The position numbers and the translations under genes are program-made. A stretch of DNA of 64,000 nt, taken from contig JAEUOR010000074.1 in assembly GCA_016790635.1 (NCBI GenBank), forward strand, positions 62,001-126,000, in the 5' to 3' direction. Positions 17,717 through 26,445 of this stretch are shown one piece after another. The DNA is from Burkholderiales bacterium. Lineage in GTDB: Bacteria; Pseudomonadota; Gammaproteobacteria; Burkholderiales; JAEUOS01. The notes below the pieces were generated by a model. That model did not search any database, was not told the DNA's origin, and was given only the letters and a program-made list of their open reading frames with translations. Position 1 is the stretch's first letter; each line of letters opens with the position of its first letter.

Positions 17717-18019
17717 ATGAAAGACTTCGACTCCCTGTGCGCGCTGGCGCGCTCTGATCCGCGCGCGTTCTTTGAACGCCGCAACCAGTTGATCGAGGAC
17801 TTCATCCGCGCCAACCCGACGCACGAAACCCTGCTCCGGCAAACCCAGGCACAGATCGACGCCATGCGCGCCTCGGCCGGCGGGCCGCTGCAAGCCCTGC
17901 GCGGCCTGTCAGGCATGATGGGCGACCATCTCGAGGCGCTAGGCGGACACCTTGCCCAGTTGCGTTCCGAACTTAAGGCCGTAGCCCAAGCCGTGCCGCC
18001 GGCCCGCCCCGCGGGCTAA
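17717..18019 (+). CDS. DUF3135 domain protein
   Basis: A 100-residue, mostly helical cytoplasmic protein. The N-terminus LCALARSDPRAFFERRNQLIEDFI matches the small DUF3135 family, whose function is unknown. It lacks a signal peptide and cysteines. The ATG at 17717 follows an AT-rich stretch with a CATAAT hexamer (17677-17682) that could be a -10 box. It stands alone, 99 bases before the next Bug gene. Confidence 0.7.
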   Translation: MKDFDSLCALARSDPRAFFERRNQLIEDFIRANPTHETLLRQTQAQIDAMRASAGGPLQALRGLSGMMGDHLEALGGHLAQLRSELKAVAQAVPPARPAG

Positions 18020-18118
18020 TCGCAGGCGCAACGCCGGCTCCTCCGTTGCAAGCGGGCATGCTTTAATCCCTCGCCGCCGGCGCGCCACCTCAAAGCGCGC
18101 CGCCACGAGGAGATTGAA

Positions 18119-19084
18119 ATGTCATTGTTGCGTGCTCTCGCCGGCGCCGTCGCGCTGACACTCGCTGCCGGCGCCGCCGCGCAGGAATTCCCCGTCAAGC
18201 CGATCCGCATCGTCGTGCCGTTTGCCACCGGCGGAGTCACCGACACCTCGGCGCGCGCCCTGGCCGACAAGCTCTCGCTGCGCTTCGGGCAGCAGGTGAT
18301 CGTCGAGAACCGCCCGGGCGCCTCGGGCAACCCGGGCACGGCCTTCGTCGCGCAGGCGGCGCCGGACGGCTACACGCTGCTGCTTGCCTTCGACGGCACG
18401 ATGGTGATCAACCCGTTCGTGTTCCCCAACATCCCCTTCGACACCGTGCGCGACTTCGCCCCGGTGACCAAGATCGGCGACGCGGCACTCGTCCTGGTGG
18501 CGCACCCCTCGGTGCCCGCACGCAATTTCGCGCAGCTCCTAGCCTACTCCAAGGCCAATCCGAACAAGCTCTCGTTCGGCCACTCCGGCACCGGCGGCAC
18601 CACCCATGTCGCTGGCGAGTTGCTCAAGCAACGCACCGGGCTCGACATGACCCACATTCCGTACAAGAGCGGCGGGCAGGCGGTGCTTGATGCCATCGGC
18701 GGCCAGGTGCCGCTGGCCTACGCATCGGTGGCCGGTGCCCACCAGCATGTGAAGTCCGGCAAGCTGATCGGCATCGGCGTGTCGATGCCGCGGCGCGCCA
18801 CCTCGCTGCCGGACGTGCCGACCCTGATCGAGCAGGGCATCACCGGCTTCGACGTCTCGTCCTGGGTCGGCATCATGGCGCCGGCGAAGACGCCCCGGCC
18901 CATCGTCGATCGCCTCAACGCGGCCATTGTCGCGGGGATGAAGGAGCCGGACCTGCGCGAGCGCCTCATCACGCTCGGCGTGGAGCCGGTGGGCAACACG
19001 CCGGATCAGTTTTCCGCCGAGATCAAGGCCGACCTGGCACGCTGGCAGAAGGTGGTCGAGGCAGCCCGCATCAAGCTCGACTAG
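18119..19084 (+). CDS. Bug/TctC family periplasmic solute receptor
   Basis: A 321-residue receptor with a short signal peptide ending AGAAAQ, then the Bug signature KPIRIVVPFATGGVTDTSAR and VENRPGASGNPG. It is followed after 11 bases by a CnbZ-like gene and then a crotonase, which points to uptake of the compound they process. No TctA/TctB genes are nearby. GAGGAGA precedes the ATG. Confidence 0.92.
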   Translation: MSLLRALAGAVALTLAAGAAAQEFPVKPIRIVVPFATGGVTDTSARALADKLSLRFGQQVIVENRPGASGNPGTAFVAQAAPDGYTLLLAFDGTMVINPFVFPNIPFDTVRDFAPVTKIGDAALVLVAHPSVPARNFAQLLAYSKANPNKLSFGHSGTGGTTHVAGELLKQRTGLDMTHIPYKSGGQAVLDAIGGQVPLAYASVAGAHQHVKSGKLIGIGVSMPRRATSLPDVPTLIEQGITGFDVSSWVGIMAPAKTPRPIVDRLNAAIVAGMKEPDLRERLITLGVEPVGNTPDQFSAEIKADLARWQKVVEAARIKLD

Positions 19085-19095
19085 CGAGGCCGCAC

Positions 19096-19842
19096 ATGGC
19101 GCAGGTCATCGATTTCCCCGACGGCGGCTATCGTTTCGTCAAGGGCGTGTTTCCCTACTCCGCAGGAGTAGCGGCGCAGCCGGGCTTCGCGCTGGAGCGC
19201 GTGCGTTTCAAGCGCCACATGCCTCTTGCCGAGGGCTTTGCCGCGATCGCCGCGCACCTCGAATCTCAGGGACGCCCGCTGACCGCATTCGCGGCCTGCG
19301 AGCTGCGCTCGCCGGCGCCGTTCAGCGAAGAAGGCTTCGGCGCCTTCAACCGCGTCTACGTCGACACCCTCGTCGCCTGGAATCTCTTTCGCGATTCCGT
19401 CAACCCCGTCGCGCGCAGCAACCTGGCGCCGGCGATCAACGCGCCGGCGACGCCCGGGTTCCACGCGTTTTCCTATACCGTGCCGATGCCGGGCGCGCGA
19501 CCCTCGTTCGTGATTGCCGGCAGCGGCGAGGTGCCCGAAGGCCACGCCAACTACCATGACTACATCGTCGCCCGCGGCGATATCACGCCCGCGGGACTGC
19601 TCGCCAAGGCGCGCTGGGTGCTGGGCGAACAGGAGCGGCGACAGGCAGCGCTGGGCTTTGGCTGGCTTGACGTGACGGCGACCCAGGTCTACACCGTGCA
19701 CGATATCCACGCGATCATGGCCACCGAACTCACGTCGCGCGCCGGCGCCGGCGACATCACCTGGCATTTCGTGCGCCCGCCGGTCGTCGACCTGGATTTC
19801 GAGATGGATTGCCGCGGCGTGCTGCGCGAACAGGTGATTTGA
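19096..19842 (+). CDS. CnbZ-like deaminase family protein (RidA-related fold likely)
   Basis: A 248-residue cytoplasmic protein. Conserved-looking segments include GYRFVKGVFPYSAGV near the start, TAFAACELRSPAPFSEEGFGAFN, NPVARSNLAP, HAFSYTVPMPG and VTATQVYTVHDIH. From memory this matches proteins annotated as 2-amino-5-chloromuconate deaminase CnbZ from a chloronitrobenzene pathway, though most relatives are uncharacterised and the natural substrate here is unknown. It sits between a Bug receptor and a crotonase with tight spacing (11 and 15 bases), so the three probably form one operon. The name rests on recall, not a search. Confidence 0.55.
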   Translation: MAQVIDFPDGGYRFVKGVFPYSAGVAAQPGFALERVRFKRHMPLAEGFAAIAAHLESQGRPLTAFAACELRSPAPFSEEGFGAFNRVYVDTLVAWNLFRDSVNPVARSNLAPAINAPATPGFHAFSYTVPMPGARPSFVIAGSGEVPEGHANYHDYIVARGDITPAGLLAKARWVLGEQERRQAALGFGWLDVTATQVYTVHDIHAIMATELTSRAGAGDITWHFVRPPVVDLDFEMDCRGVLREQVI

Positions 19843-19857
19843 TCAGGACTGACCGGG

Positions 19858-20865
19858 ATGCCAGACAGGAAACCCCGCCCGCCACGATTCTCGACCCTGC
19901 GCTATGCGGTAGACGGCCGCATCGCGCGCATCACGCTCAACCGCCCCGAGCGCCTGAACGCGATCAGCGACGCAATGCCGCGCGAGATCCGCGCCGCCGT
20001 CGAAGCCGCCAATGCCGATGAGCGCGTGCACGTGATCGTGCTCGCAGGCGCCGGCAAAGCCTTTTGTGCCGGCTACGACCTGAAGGCCTACGCCGAAGGC
20101 GACAAGACCAACGTCTATACCCAGGCGCTGCCGTGGGACCCGACGCTGGACTACAAGTTCATGAAGAAGAACACCGAGGACTTCATGAGCCTGTGGCGGT
20201 CCTACAAGCCGACCATTGCGCGCGTGCACGGCTACGCCGCGGCGGGCGGCAGCGACATCGCCACCTGCTGCGACTTCATCGTCATGGAGGACAAGGCGCG
20301 CATCGGCTACATGCCGGTACGGGTATGGGGCTGCCCCACGCCGGCCATGTGGGTCTATCGCCTGGGGGCCATGCGCGCCAAGCGCATGATGCTGACCGGC
20401 GATCTGATCGACGGCAGGACCGCCTTCGAGTGGGGCCTGGCGACCGATGTCGCGCCACTCGAGGAACTCGACGCCGCGGTGGAACGCCTGGCACAGCGCA
20501 TCGCCGGGGTGCCCAAGAACCAGCTCATGATGATGAAACTGGTCATCAACCAGGCGGTCGATGCGATGGGCCTGGAGCAGACGCAGATGTTCGCGACCAT
20601 TTTCGACGGCATCACGCGTCACTCGCCCGAGGGCCTGTGGTTCAAGGCCTACGCCGAGAAATTCGGCTTTCCTGCCGCGGTCGAGTGGCGCGACAGTGGC
20701 CGGCCGATCCCCGAGCCGGGGCCGGGCAGAGTTGGCGAGGACTTCATGACTCCGCCGGCCAAAGGCGCGCGCTCGCAATGGTCGCGCGACGTGACGGGAA
20801 AACGCGTCAAGGCAGTCAGCGCAAAAGACAAGAAGAAGGCGAAGGGCGCGAAAAAGCGCGCTTGA
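19858..20865 (+). CDS. Crotonase-fold protein with lysine-rich tail
   Basis: A 335-residue crotonase-superfamily member. The oxyanion-hole segments are FCAGYDL and YAAAGGSDIA. Both catalytic glutamates of enoyl-CoA hydratase are missing: the second region reads MPVRVWGCPTPAMW. The chemistry may therefore differ, for example hydrolase or isomerase. It is longer than the usual 260 residues, with an insertion around 75-115 (EGDKTNVYTQALPWDP, KFMKKNTEDFMSLWRS) and a basic tail (AKDKKKAKGAKKRA). It ends the Bug-CnbZ operon and converges with the acyl-CoA ligase across seven bases. Confidence 0.8.
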   Translation: MPDRKPRPPRFSTLRYAVDGRIARITLNRPERLNAISDAMPREIRAAVEAANADERVHVIVLAGAGKAFCAGYDLKAYAEGDKTNVYTQALPWDPTLDYKFMKKNTEDFMSLWRSYKPTIARVHGYAAAGGSDIATCCDFIVMEDKARIGYMPVRVWGCPTPAMWVYRLGAMRAKRMMLTGDLIDGRTAFEWGLATDVAPLEELDAAVERLAQRIAGVPKNQLMMMKLVINQAVDAMGLEQTQMFATIFDGITRHSPEGLWFKAYAEKFGFPAAVEWRDSGRPIPEPGPGRVGEDFMTPPAKGARSQWSRDVTGKRVKAVSAKDKKKAKGAKKRA

Positions 20866-20872
20866 GCGCGCG

Positions 20873-22444
20873 TCAGGCCGGCGTCGCCGCGGTCGTGCGC
20901 AGCACGATCTTGTCGATCTTGCCGACCGTGGTCTTGGGCAGCGCCGCCACCAGCCTCAGTTCGCCCGGCAGCTTGTAGCGCGTCAGGCGTTCGGCCAGGT
21001 ACGCCGACAGGTCCGCCTCGAGGGCCGCGGCCGGGGTCGCCGCCGTTCGCGGCACCACGAAGGCGACCAGTCGCTCGCCGCGATACGTATCCGGCGCTCC
21101 GACCACCGCCGCCTCGGCGACGCCGGGGTGCGCCAGCAGAGCATTCTCGACTTCGCGCGGGTACACGTTGTAGCCGCCGACGATCACCATGTCCTTCTTG
21201 CGGTCGCGGATCGTCAGGTAACCGTCGGCGTCGAATTCACCCAGGTCGCCCGTATAGAGCCAGCCGTCGCGCAGGGCCGCCGCGGTTTCGTCGGCGAGCC
21301 CGCGATACCCACACATGATCTGCGGCCCGCGGGCACGGATTTCACCCACCTCGCCTGCCGCCAGGATGCGCGTGCCGGTCTCCACGTCGACCACCTCCAC
21401 CTGCGTCTGCGGCAATGCGAAGCCCACCGTCCCGACCTTGCGCCGCCCGACCTGCGGGTTGTAGGTGAGGACGGGCCCCGCCTCGCTCTGCCCGTAGCCT
21501 TCGCAGATGCCGCAGCCGGTCGCCGCTTCCCAGCGCTCGAGCGTCGCAGCCGACAGGGGCGCCGATCCTGAGTAGCACAGGCGCAGGGAACTCAGGTCCG
21601 CGCTTGCAAATGCCGGGCAGGCCATCAGGCCGATGAAAATGGTCGGGCTGCCGGCCAGGAGCGTGATGCGCTCGCGCGCGATCGTGGCGAGCACGTCCTC
21701 CGGACGGTAGCGCGGCATGATCACCAGGTGCGAACGGGCGTAGGCCGCCAGGTACAGGCCCATGGACACCGAATACACGTGGAATAGCGGAGTGATCGCC
21801 AGCACGCGCTCGGCCTCGGGCAGGGTCGGCAGCAGCGCCTCGCGCTGCGCGACGTTGACCGCCACCGCCGCATGGGTCAGGTCGACCCCCTTGGAGCGCC
21901 CGGTGGTGCCGCCGGTGTACTGCAGGGTGGATAGCGACTCCGGCGCGGGCAGGGGCAGCGGGACTGCCGGCGGCGGTGCATCGGACCAGCGCGTGAGGCG
22001 CGCGCCCTCTCCCACCACGATGCGATGCGGCACCTCCTGCGCGGCACTCGCCACCACGCCCGCGCAGGCAGCATCGAAAAGCAGCACGCACGGCCGGGCA
22101 TTGGCGAGGATGGGCGTCAATTCATGCGCGGTGTAAGCCGGGTTGAGCGGCACCACCTGCGCCAGCGCCGCCTGTGCGGCGAAGGTCGCGATCGCGATGT
22201 CCAGCGAATTGCCCATCAGGAGGGCGACGCGGCCGCCCTCGGCACCAAGCGCGATCAGTTCGCGCGCCAGCGCATCGACGCACGCCGCGTACTGCCGATA
22301 GGTAAGGGTCTCCGCTTCGCAGGAAATCGCCGGCAGGTCGGGCGTGCGCCGTGCCGCATCGGCCAGCGCGTGCAGGACGGTCGGATGCGAGAAGGGAAGC
22401 GCGCCTGCGTCAGGCACGCCCGAGTGCGCGATCGAGAAAGCCAT
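20873..22444 (-). CDS. AMP-forming acyl-CoA synthetase (class I adenylate-forming)
   Basis: A 523-residue ligase. It has the P-loop TGGTTGRSKGV, then EGYGQSEAG, YTGDLGEFDADGYL, the hinge RDRKKDMVIVGGYNVYPREVE and the C-terminal LPKTTVGKIDK with the catalytic lysine. It adenylates a carboxylic acid and transfers it to CoA. Length and motifs suit medium/long-chain or aryl acids. Its start overlaps the end of the alpha/beta hydrolase gene by 35 bases, so the two are co-transcribed, the hydrolase first. A hydrolase that releases an acid and a ligase that activates it would make a sensible pair. Confidence 0.9.
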   Translation of the reverse strand: MAFSIAHSGVPDAGALPFSHPTVLHALADAARRTPDLPAISCEAETLTYRQYAACVDALARELIALGAEGGRVALLMGNSLDIAIATFAAQAALAQVVPLNPAYTAHELTPILANARPCVLLFDAACAGVVASAAQEVPHRIVVGEGARLTRWSDAPPPAVPLPLPAPESLSTLQYTGGTTGRSKGVDLTHAAVAVNVAQREALLPTLPEAERVLAITPLFHVYSVSMGLYLAAYARSHLVIMPRYRPEDVLATIARERITLLAGSPTIFIGLMACPAFASADLSSLRLCYSGSAPLSAATLERWEAATGCGICEGYGQSEAGPVLTYNPQVGRRKVGTVGFALPQTQVEVVDVETGTRILAAGEVGEIRARGPQIMCGYRGLADETAAALRDGWLYTGDLGEFDADGYLTIRDRKKDMVIVGGYNVYPREVENALLAHPGVAEAAVVGAPDTYRGERLVAFVVPRTAATPAAALEADLSAYLAERLTRYKLPGELRLVAALPKTTVGKIDKIVLRTTAATPA

Positions 22445-23204
22445 GCACCACCCGATGGTATTCCTCGGGCCGCTCGCCCCAGCCGTAGTGCCCGACGCCC
22501 TTCATCTCGTGGAACTCTCCCTTTGGCATAATGCCGGCCATCTTCTGCATCACGCGCGACGGGCAGGTCTCGTCCAGTTCGCCGGCGATGCACAGCACCG
22601 GCATCTTCAGGCGCGCCGGCACGTCGTCCTCCAGGTACTCGGAGATGGCCTGCACCGCCTTCTGGAACGCCGGGCCCTTCATCATGCGGATGTTGTAGAG
22701 CGCGTGGTCGATTTCCGGGCCGGACGCGCCCGGGCCCATCATGGTCTTGAGCAGCGCCGGCGCGTATTCGGCGATCGCCTTGCCCTGGGTGAGCGGCGCC
22801 ACCCGGGTACGCAGGAACTCGGCCTGCCAGTCAGGGCCGGAGTGGTTGAAAGTGTGCACGGCCGCCGACAGCACCAGCGCGGAGATGCGCCCGGGATTCT
22901 GGTCGGCAACCTTTTGCGCGACAAAGCCGCCCATGCTGTGGCCCAGCATCACGGTGCGCTTCGTGCAGGTGGCGTCGATCAGGCGGTTGACCATCTCGGC
23001 CATGCCCCGGATGCTGACTGACTTAGGCACCTCCGAGATGCAATAGCCGGGGGCGTCGCAGGCAACCACGCGGTAACCCGCGGCGACGAAACGTTCGATG
23101 GTGAAGCGAAAGTACTCCTTGGAGCCGTAGGCCCCGTGCAGCAGGTAAAGGGTGGTGTCTGACTCGCCGCTCACCATGTAGTCGGGAAGCAGGTAGGGTC
23201 TCAT
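22410..23204 (-). CDS. Alpha/beta hydrolase
   Basis: A 264-residue hydrolase. HGAYGSKEYF is the oxyanion loop and GHSMGG the nucleophile elbow (Ser in GHSMG). A likely acid lies in AGELDETCP and the catalytic His in GVGHYGWGERP. It could be an esterase, lactonase or carbon-carbon bond hydrolase. The sequence alone does not decide. The ATG at 23204 is preceded by GAGGAGA. It is divergent from the carotenoid-oxygenase-like gene and shares an inverted-repeat control region with it. Confidence 0.87.
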   Translation of the reverse strand: MRPYLLPDYMVSGESDTTLYLLHGAYGSKEYFRFTIERFVAAGYRVVACDAPGYCISEVPKSVSIRGMAEMVNRLIDATCTKRTVMLGHSMGGFVAQKVADQNPGRISALVLSAAVHTFNHSGPDWQAEFLRTRVAPLTQGKAIAEYAPALLKTMMGPGASGPEIDHALYNIRMMKGPAFQKAVQAISEYLEDDVPARLKMPVLCIAGELDETCPSRVMQKMAGIMPKGEFHEMKGVGHYGWGERPEEYHRVVHGFLDRALGRA

Positions 23205-23285
23205 GGTCGAATCTCCTCGCGTCTGGTGGGCAAATTCGGCAAATACTTGCCGCAGGCAATTGTTGAGTGTGGCGCCTCGCTCATC

Positions 23286-23341
23286 GAATGTCAATTCTGC
23301 AGCGCAGCAAGATTGACAAACTGCCGCGTTTGACATTCAAT
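23286..23341. promoter_or_regulatory. Divergent promoter with 9-bp inverted repeat over the -35 region
   Basis: On the plus strand a consensus -35 TTGACA (23313-23318) lies 17 bases from TTCAAT (23336-23341). GAATGTCAA (23286-23294) and TTGACATTC (23330-23338) form a perfect 9-bp inverted repeat around it. The left arm supplies a minus-strand TTGACA facing the hydrolase gene. A regulator bound here could control both directions. A second small dyad, TTGCC-GCA-GGCAA, lies at 23247-23259. Confidence 0.6.
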
Positions 23342-23395
23342 GCCGCCTGACGCTTGCCTCGGGCAAGCATTGCCAGACAACCAGGAGGTCGCGCC

Positions 23396-24892
23396 ATGCT
23401 CGAAGTCGTCAATGAAGTACGCCTCACCATCCGGCCGGACAACGACCATCCCTTCCTGCAGGGTCCGTTCCAGTCCAATGCGCGCGAGTACACCGCCGAT
23501 ACCGACAGCCTCAAGGTGATCGGCGAGATTCCGCGCGACCTCAACGGCATGTTCGTGCGCAACCACCACAACCAGGTCCACGAGCCGCTCGGCACCTATC
23601 ATCCGTTCGACGGCGACGGCATGCTGCACGCGATGCGCTTCGAGAACGGCCGCGCCGAGTACCGCAACCGTTTCGTGCGCACCACCGGCTTCTACGCCGA
23701 GGAGGCGGCCGGGCGTGCGCTGTGGCCCGGCATGCTGGCGCCGGACCTGGGGGCACGGCGCGGCTGGGGCGCGATGGGCGCCATGAAGGACAACGCCGGC
23801 ACTGACGTCAAGTGTCACGCCGGACGCCTGCTGGCGAGCATGTCGCAGGGCAGCGAACCCTGGCGCCTCGATCCCTACACGCTGGAGACCCTGGGACCGG
23901 ATGCCAACTGGGCGCGCAAGGTGCCTGACGGGGTCGCCTCGCACTACAAGGTGGACAACTTCACCGGCGAGATGATGTTCTTCAACTATCCCGAGCATCC
24001 GCCGTACATGAACTACGGCATCATCGACCGCGACAACCAGCTGGTGCACTACGAGGCCATCGAGCTGCCCGGCGCGCGCTGGCCGCATGATCTGGGCATC
24101 ACCGAGCACTACACGGTGCTGCACGACCTGCCGTTGTATTTCGATCCCGAGGGCTTGAAGAAGGGACAGCACAAACTGGTCTTCAACCGCGACCAGCCGG
24201 CGCGCTTCGGCATCCTGCCACGGCGCGGCAACAACGCCTCGGTGCGCTGGTTCGAGGCCAGGCCCTGCTACATCCTGCACATCACCAATTGCTTCGAGTC
24301 GGGCGACGAAGTCATCATGGACGGCTGCATCATGCCGGACTACAAAACCGTGCCGGTCGGCCAGATCACCAACGTCTACGAGCGCATCCGCGCCAACCTG
24401 GACAAGCACAACAACCCGACGCGCATGTACCGCTGGCGCTTCAACCTCGCAACCGGACGCACCAGCGAGCAACTGATCGACGACGAGATCACCGAATTCC
24501 CGGTGTGCAGCAACGACTACGTCGGCCGCCCCTACCGCTACAGCTACAACGTGCTTTACAAGAAGGGGGATTGGCTGTTCTCGGGTCTGAAGCGCTACGA
24601 CATGCAGAGCGGCGCCACCGCACGCTTCGAGTATGGCGAGGGCCGCTATGGCAGCGAGCCGCAGGTCGCGCGCGCCTTGAACGCGCGCGCCGAGGATGAC
24701 GGCTACGTGATCTCGATGGTCGCCGACATGGGGGCCGACAGCTCCGAGATCATGATCCTGCGCGCCGACGATATCGCGGCAGGCCCGGTGGCGCGCATCA
24801 TCCTGCCGGAGCGCATGGGTATCGGCACCCATGCCTGCTGGGTCGAGGGCGACCGCCTCGACGGCGAGAAGCGCCGCCCTGTCCTCAACTGA
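23396..24892 (+). CDS. Carotenoid/stilbene cleavage oxygenase family (iron dioxygenase)
   Basis: A 498-residue member of the RPE65/carotenoid oxygenase family, a seven-bladed propeller with one Fe(II) held by four histidines. The expected ligands are visible: His183 (ASHYKVD), His231 (WPHDLGITEHY), His295 (YILHITN) and His479 (GTHACW). Bacterial members cleave carotenoids or lignostilbene-like double bonds with O2. The neighbours (Bug receptor, MarR, hydrolases, CoA ligase) and the protocatechuate operon 5 kb away favour an aromatic stilbene-type substrate, which is inference. The ATG at 23396 follows AGGAGG. No signal peptide is seen, so it acts in the cytoplasm. Confidence 0.88.
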   Translation: MLEVVNEVRLTIRPDNDHPFLQGPFQSNAREYTADTDSLKVIGEIPRDLNGMFVRNHHNQVHEPLGTYHPFDGDGMLHAMRFENGRAEYRNRFVRTTGFYAEEAAGRALWPGMLAPDLGARRGWGAMGAMKDNAGTDVKCHAGRLLASMSQGSEPWRLDPYTLETLGPDANWARKVPDGVASHYKVDNFTGEMMFFNYPEHPPYMNYGIIDRDNQLVHYEAIELPGARWPHDLGITEHYTVLHDLPLYFDPEGLKKGQHKLVFNRDQPARFGILPRRGNNASVRWFEARPCYILHITNCFESGDEVIMDGCIMPDYKTVPVGQITNVYERIRANLDKHNNPTRMYRWRFNLATGRTSEQLIDDEITEFPVCSNDYVGRPYRYSYNVLYKKGDWLFSGLKRYDMQSGATARFEYGEGRYGSEPQVARALNARAEDDGYVISMVADMGADSSEIMILRADDIAAGPVARIILPERMGIGTHACWVEGDRLDGEKRRPVLN

Positions 24893-24918
24893 AGCTGCCA
24901 CCAAGGGAACCGCCCCAC

Positions 24919-25902
24919 ATGCACACCTTCCGAAGCATCACCGCCTGGCGTCCGCTGCTGGCCGCGCTGTCTCTTCTCGCCGCCGGCGCCGTCCTCGCCC
25001 AGGGTTTCCCTGCCCGCCCGGTCCTGCTCATCAACCCCTACGCGGCCGGCGGCTTCGCCGACAACGTCGCGCGCGTGGTGGCCACGGAAGCAGCCAAGGT
25101 GCTGGGACAGAACATCGTGGTCGAGAACCGCCCCGGCGCAAGCGGCAAGATCGGGCTGGACGCGGCGCTCAACGCCCCGCCCGACGGCTACACCATCGGG
25201 CTCGTCGTGCCCGGTTCACTGTCGCTTTTTCCGGTGACCGACCCGAAGTACGCGAACCTGCACAGCCGCGTGACCCCGATCACCATGGCCGTGCGTGGCT
25301 ACCTTGCGCTCGCAATCAACCCCGCCGTCGTCCCGGCGCGCAACATCCGCGACTTTGCCGGCTGGCTCAAGGCCAACGAGGGCAAGACTTCCTTCGGCTC
25401 GGCCGGACAAGGCACCAGCTTTCACCTGTGGGCCGAAGCTTTCAACATGGCCGCCGGCGTATCGCCGGTGCACGTCCCTTACAAGGGTGAAGCGCCGTCG
25501 ATTACCGACCTGCTCGGCGGACAGATCCACTATGCGCTGGTGACCGGGGCCGCCAGGCCGCATGTCGAATCGGGCAAGCTCATGGTGCTCGCGGTCACCG
25601 GTGCGGAGCGCTGGACCCTGATCTATCCGAACGCGCCGACCTTCAAGGAATCCGGCTTCCCGCAGGTCGAGAGCAGCGGCTGGCTGGGCATCGTCGCGCC
25701 GGCCAATGTACCGGCGGATGTCGTCGCGCGCCTCAACGCGGCCTTCGTGCAGGCTCTCAAGTCACCCACGGTCGAGAAGACGCTGACCGCGCAGGGGTAC
25801 AACATCGTCGCCAGCACGCCGGAGTTCCTCATCAATACCTCCCGGCGCGAGACGCAGGCCCTGGGCGAAGTGATCAAGGCGCGCGGCATCAAGCTCGACT
25901 GA
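24919..25902 (+). CDS. Bug/TctC family periplasmic solute receptor
   Basis: A 327-residue receptor. The signal peptide ends near AGAVLAQ, followed by RPVLLINPYAAGGFADNVARV and VENRPGASGKIG. The usual PYxPGGxxD loop is altered to PYAAGGFAD, which may change ligand preference. It lies 26 bases after the carotenoid-oxygenase-like gene and 33 before marR, in one operon. It probably binds the oxygenase substrate or a related acid. Confidence 0.9.
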   Translation: MHTFRSITAWRPLLAALSLLAAGAVLAQGFPARPVLLINPYAAGGFADNVARVVATEAAKVLGQNIVVENRPGASGKIGLDAALNAPPDGYTIGLVVPGSLSLFPVTDPKYANLHSRVTPITMAVRGYLALAINPAVVPARNIRDFAGWLKANEGKTSFGSAGQGTSFHLWAEAFNMAAGVSPVHVPYKGEAPSITDLLGGQIHYALVTGAARPHVESGKLMVLAVTGAERWTLIYPNAPTFKESGFPQVESSGWLGIVAPANVPADVVARLNAAFVQALKSPTVEKTLTAQGYNIVASTPEFLINTSRRETQALGEVIKARGIKLD

Positions 25903-25935
25903 GGCCACCGCCCTTTTCGCACCCGCAATTCCATC

Positions 25936-26445
25936 GTGTCATCCCGGCATCAAGTCTCGACCGTCTTCCTGCGCCTGGGCAAGGCCTATAACGCCGCCAC
26001 CCAGGCTTTCGAGTCGCTCACCGGCGTCGGCGCGGCGCGCTGGCGCCTGCTCTACCTGATTTACCAGCAGCCGCTGACGAGCCAGAAACATCTCATCCAC
26101 CAGGTACGCGTCGACCCCGGGTCGATCACCCGGCAGTTGAAGGCCCTCGAAGCGGAGGGGCTGATCGCCCGCAGCGACGACCCGCAGGACACGCGGCTTA
26201 CCCGGGTGCGCCTGACCAGGAGCGGCCAGTCGCTGGTGCGCCGGGTGATGCGTCAGCGCGCCGGCTTCCTGGCCGGCATGGTGAGCGGTTTGCCACGCAG
26301 CGAAGTACACACCTGCCTCAAGGTTCTGGAAGGCATCAGCCGCAACTTGGGCGACGACGAACCCCTGCCGCCGCCGCGCTCAACCGCGCGCACCGCGCCA
26401 ACTTCCGCAAACAAACGCGCCCCTCGCGCCAGGAAAACCGCATGA
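25936..26445 (+). CDS. MarR-family transcriptional regulator
   Basis: A 169-residue winged-helix regulator. The recognition region is VDPGSITRQLKALEAEGLIARSDDPQDTRLTRVRLT, with the conserved DxRxxR wing. The C-terminal tail is Pro/Arg-rich. It starts at GTG (25936) and overlaps the next gene by four bases (ATGA). MarR proteins commonly repress aromatic catabolic operons until a phenolic ligand binds. The inverted repeat at 23286-23338 is a plausible target. Confidence 0.88.
   Translation: MSSRHQVSTVFLRLGKAYNAATQAFESLTGVGAARWRLLYLIYQQPLTSQKHLIHQVRVDPGSITRQLKALEAEGLIARSDDPQDTRLTRVRLTRSGQSLVRRVMRQRAGFLAGMVSGLPRSEVHTCLKVLEGISRNLGDDEPLPPPRSTARTAPTSANKRAPRARKTA

Noticed and set aside
23291..24904. 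Open frame of about 540 codons antisense to the oxygenase gene
   Set aside because: It covers the oxygenase gene almost exactly, and the four histidine ligands are on the plus strand. It shows low-complexity Val/Ala/His repeats.
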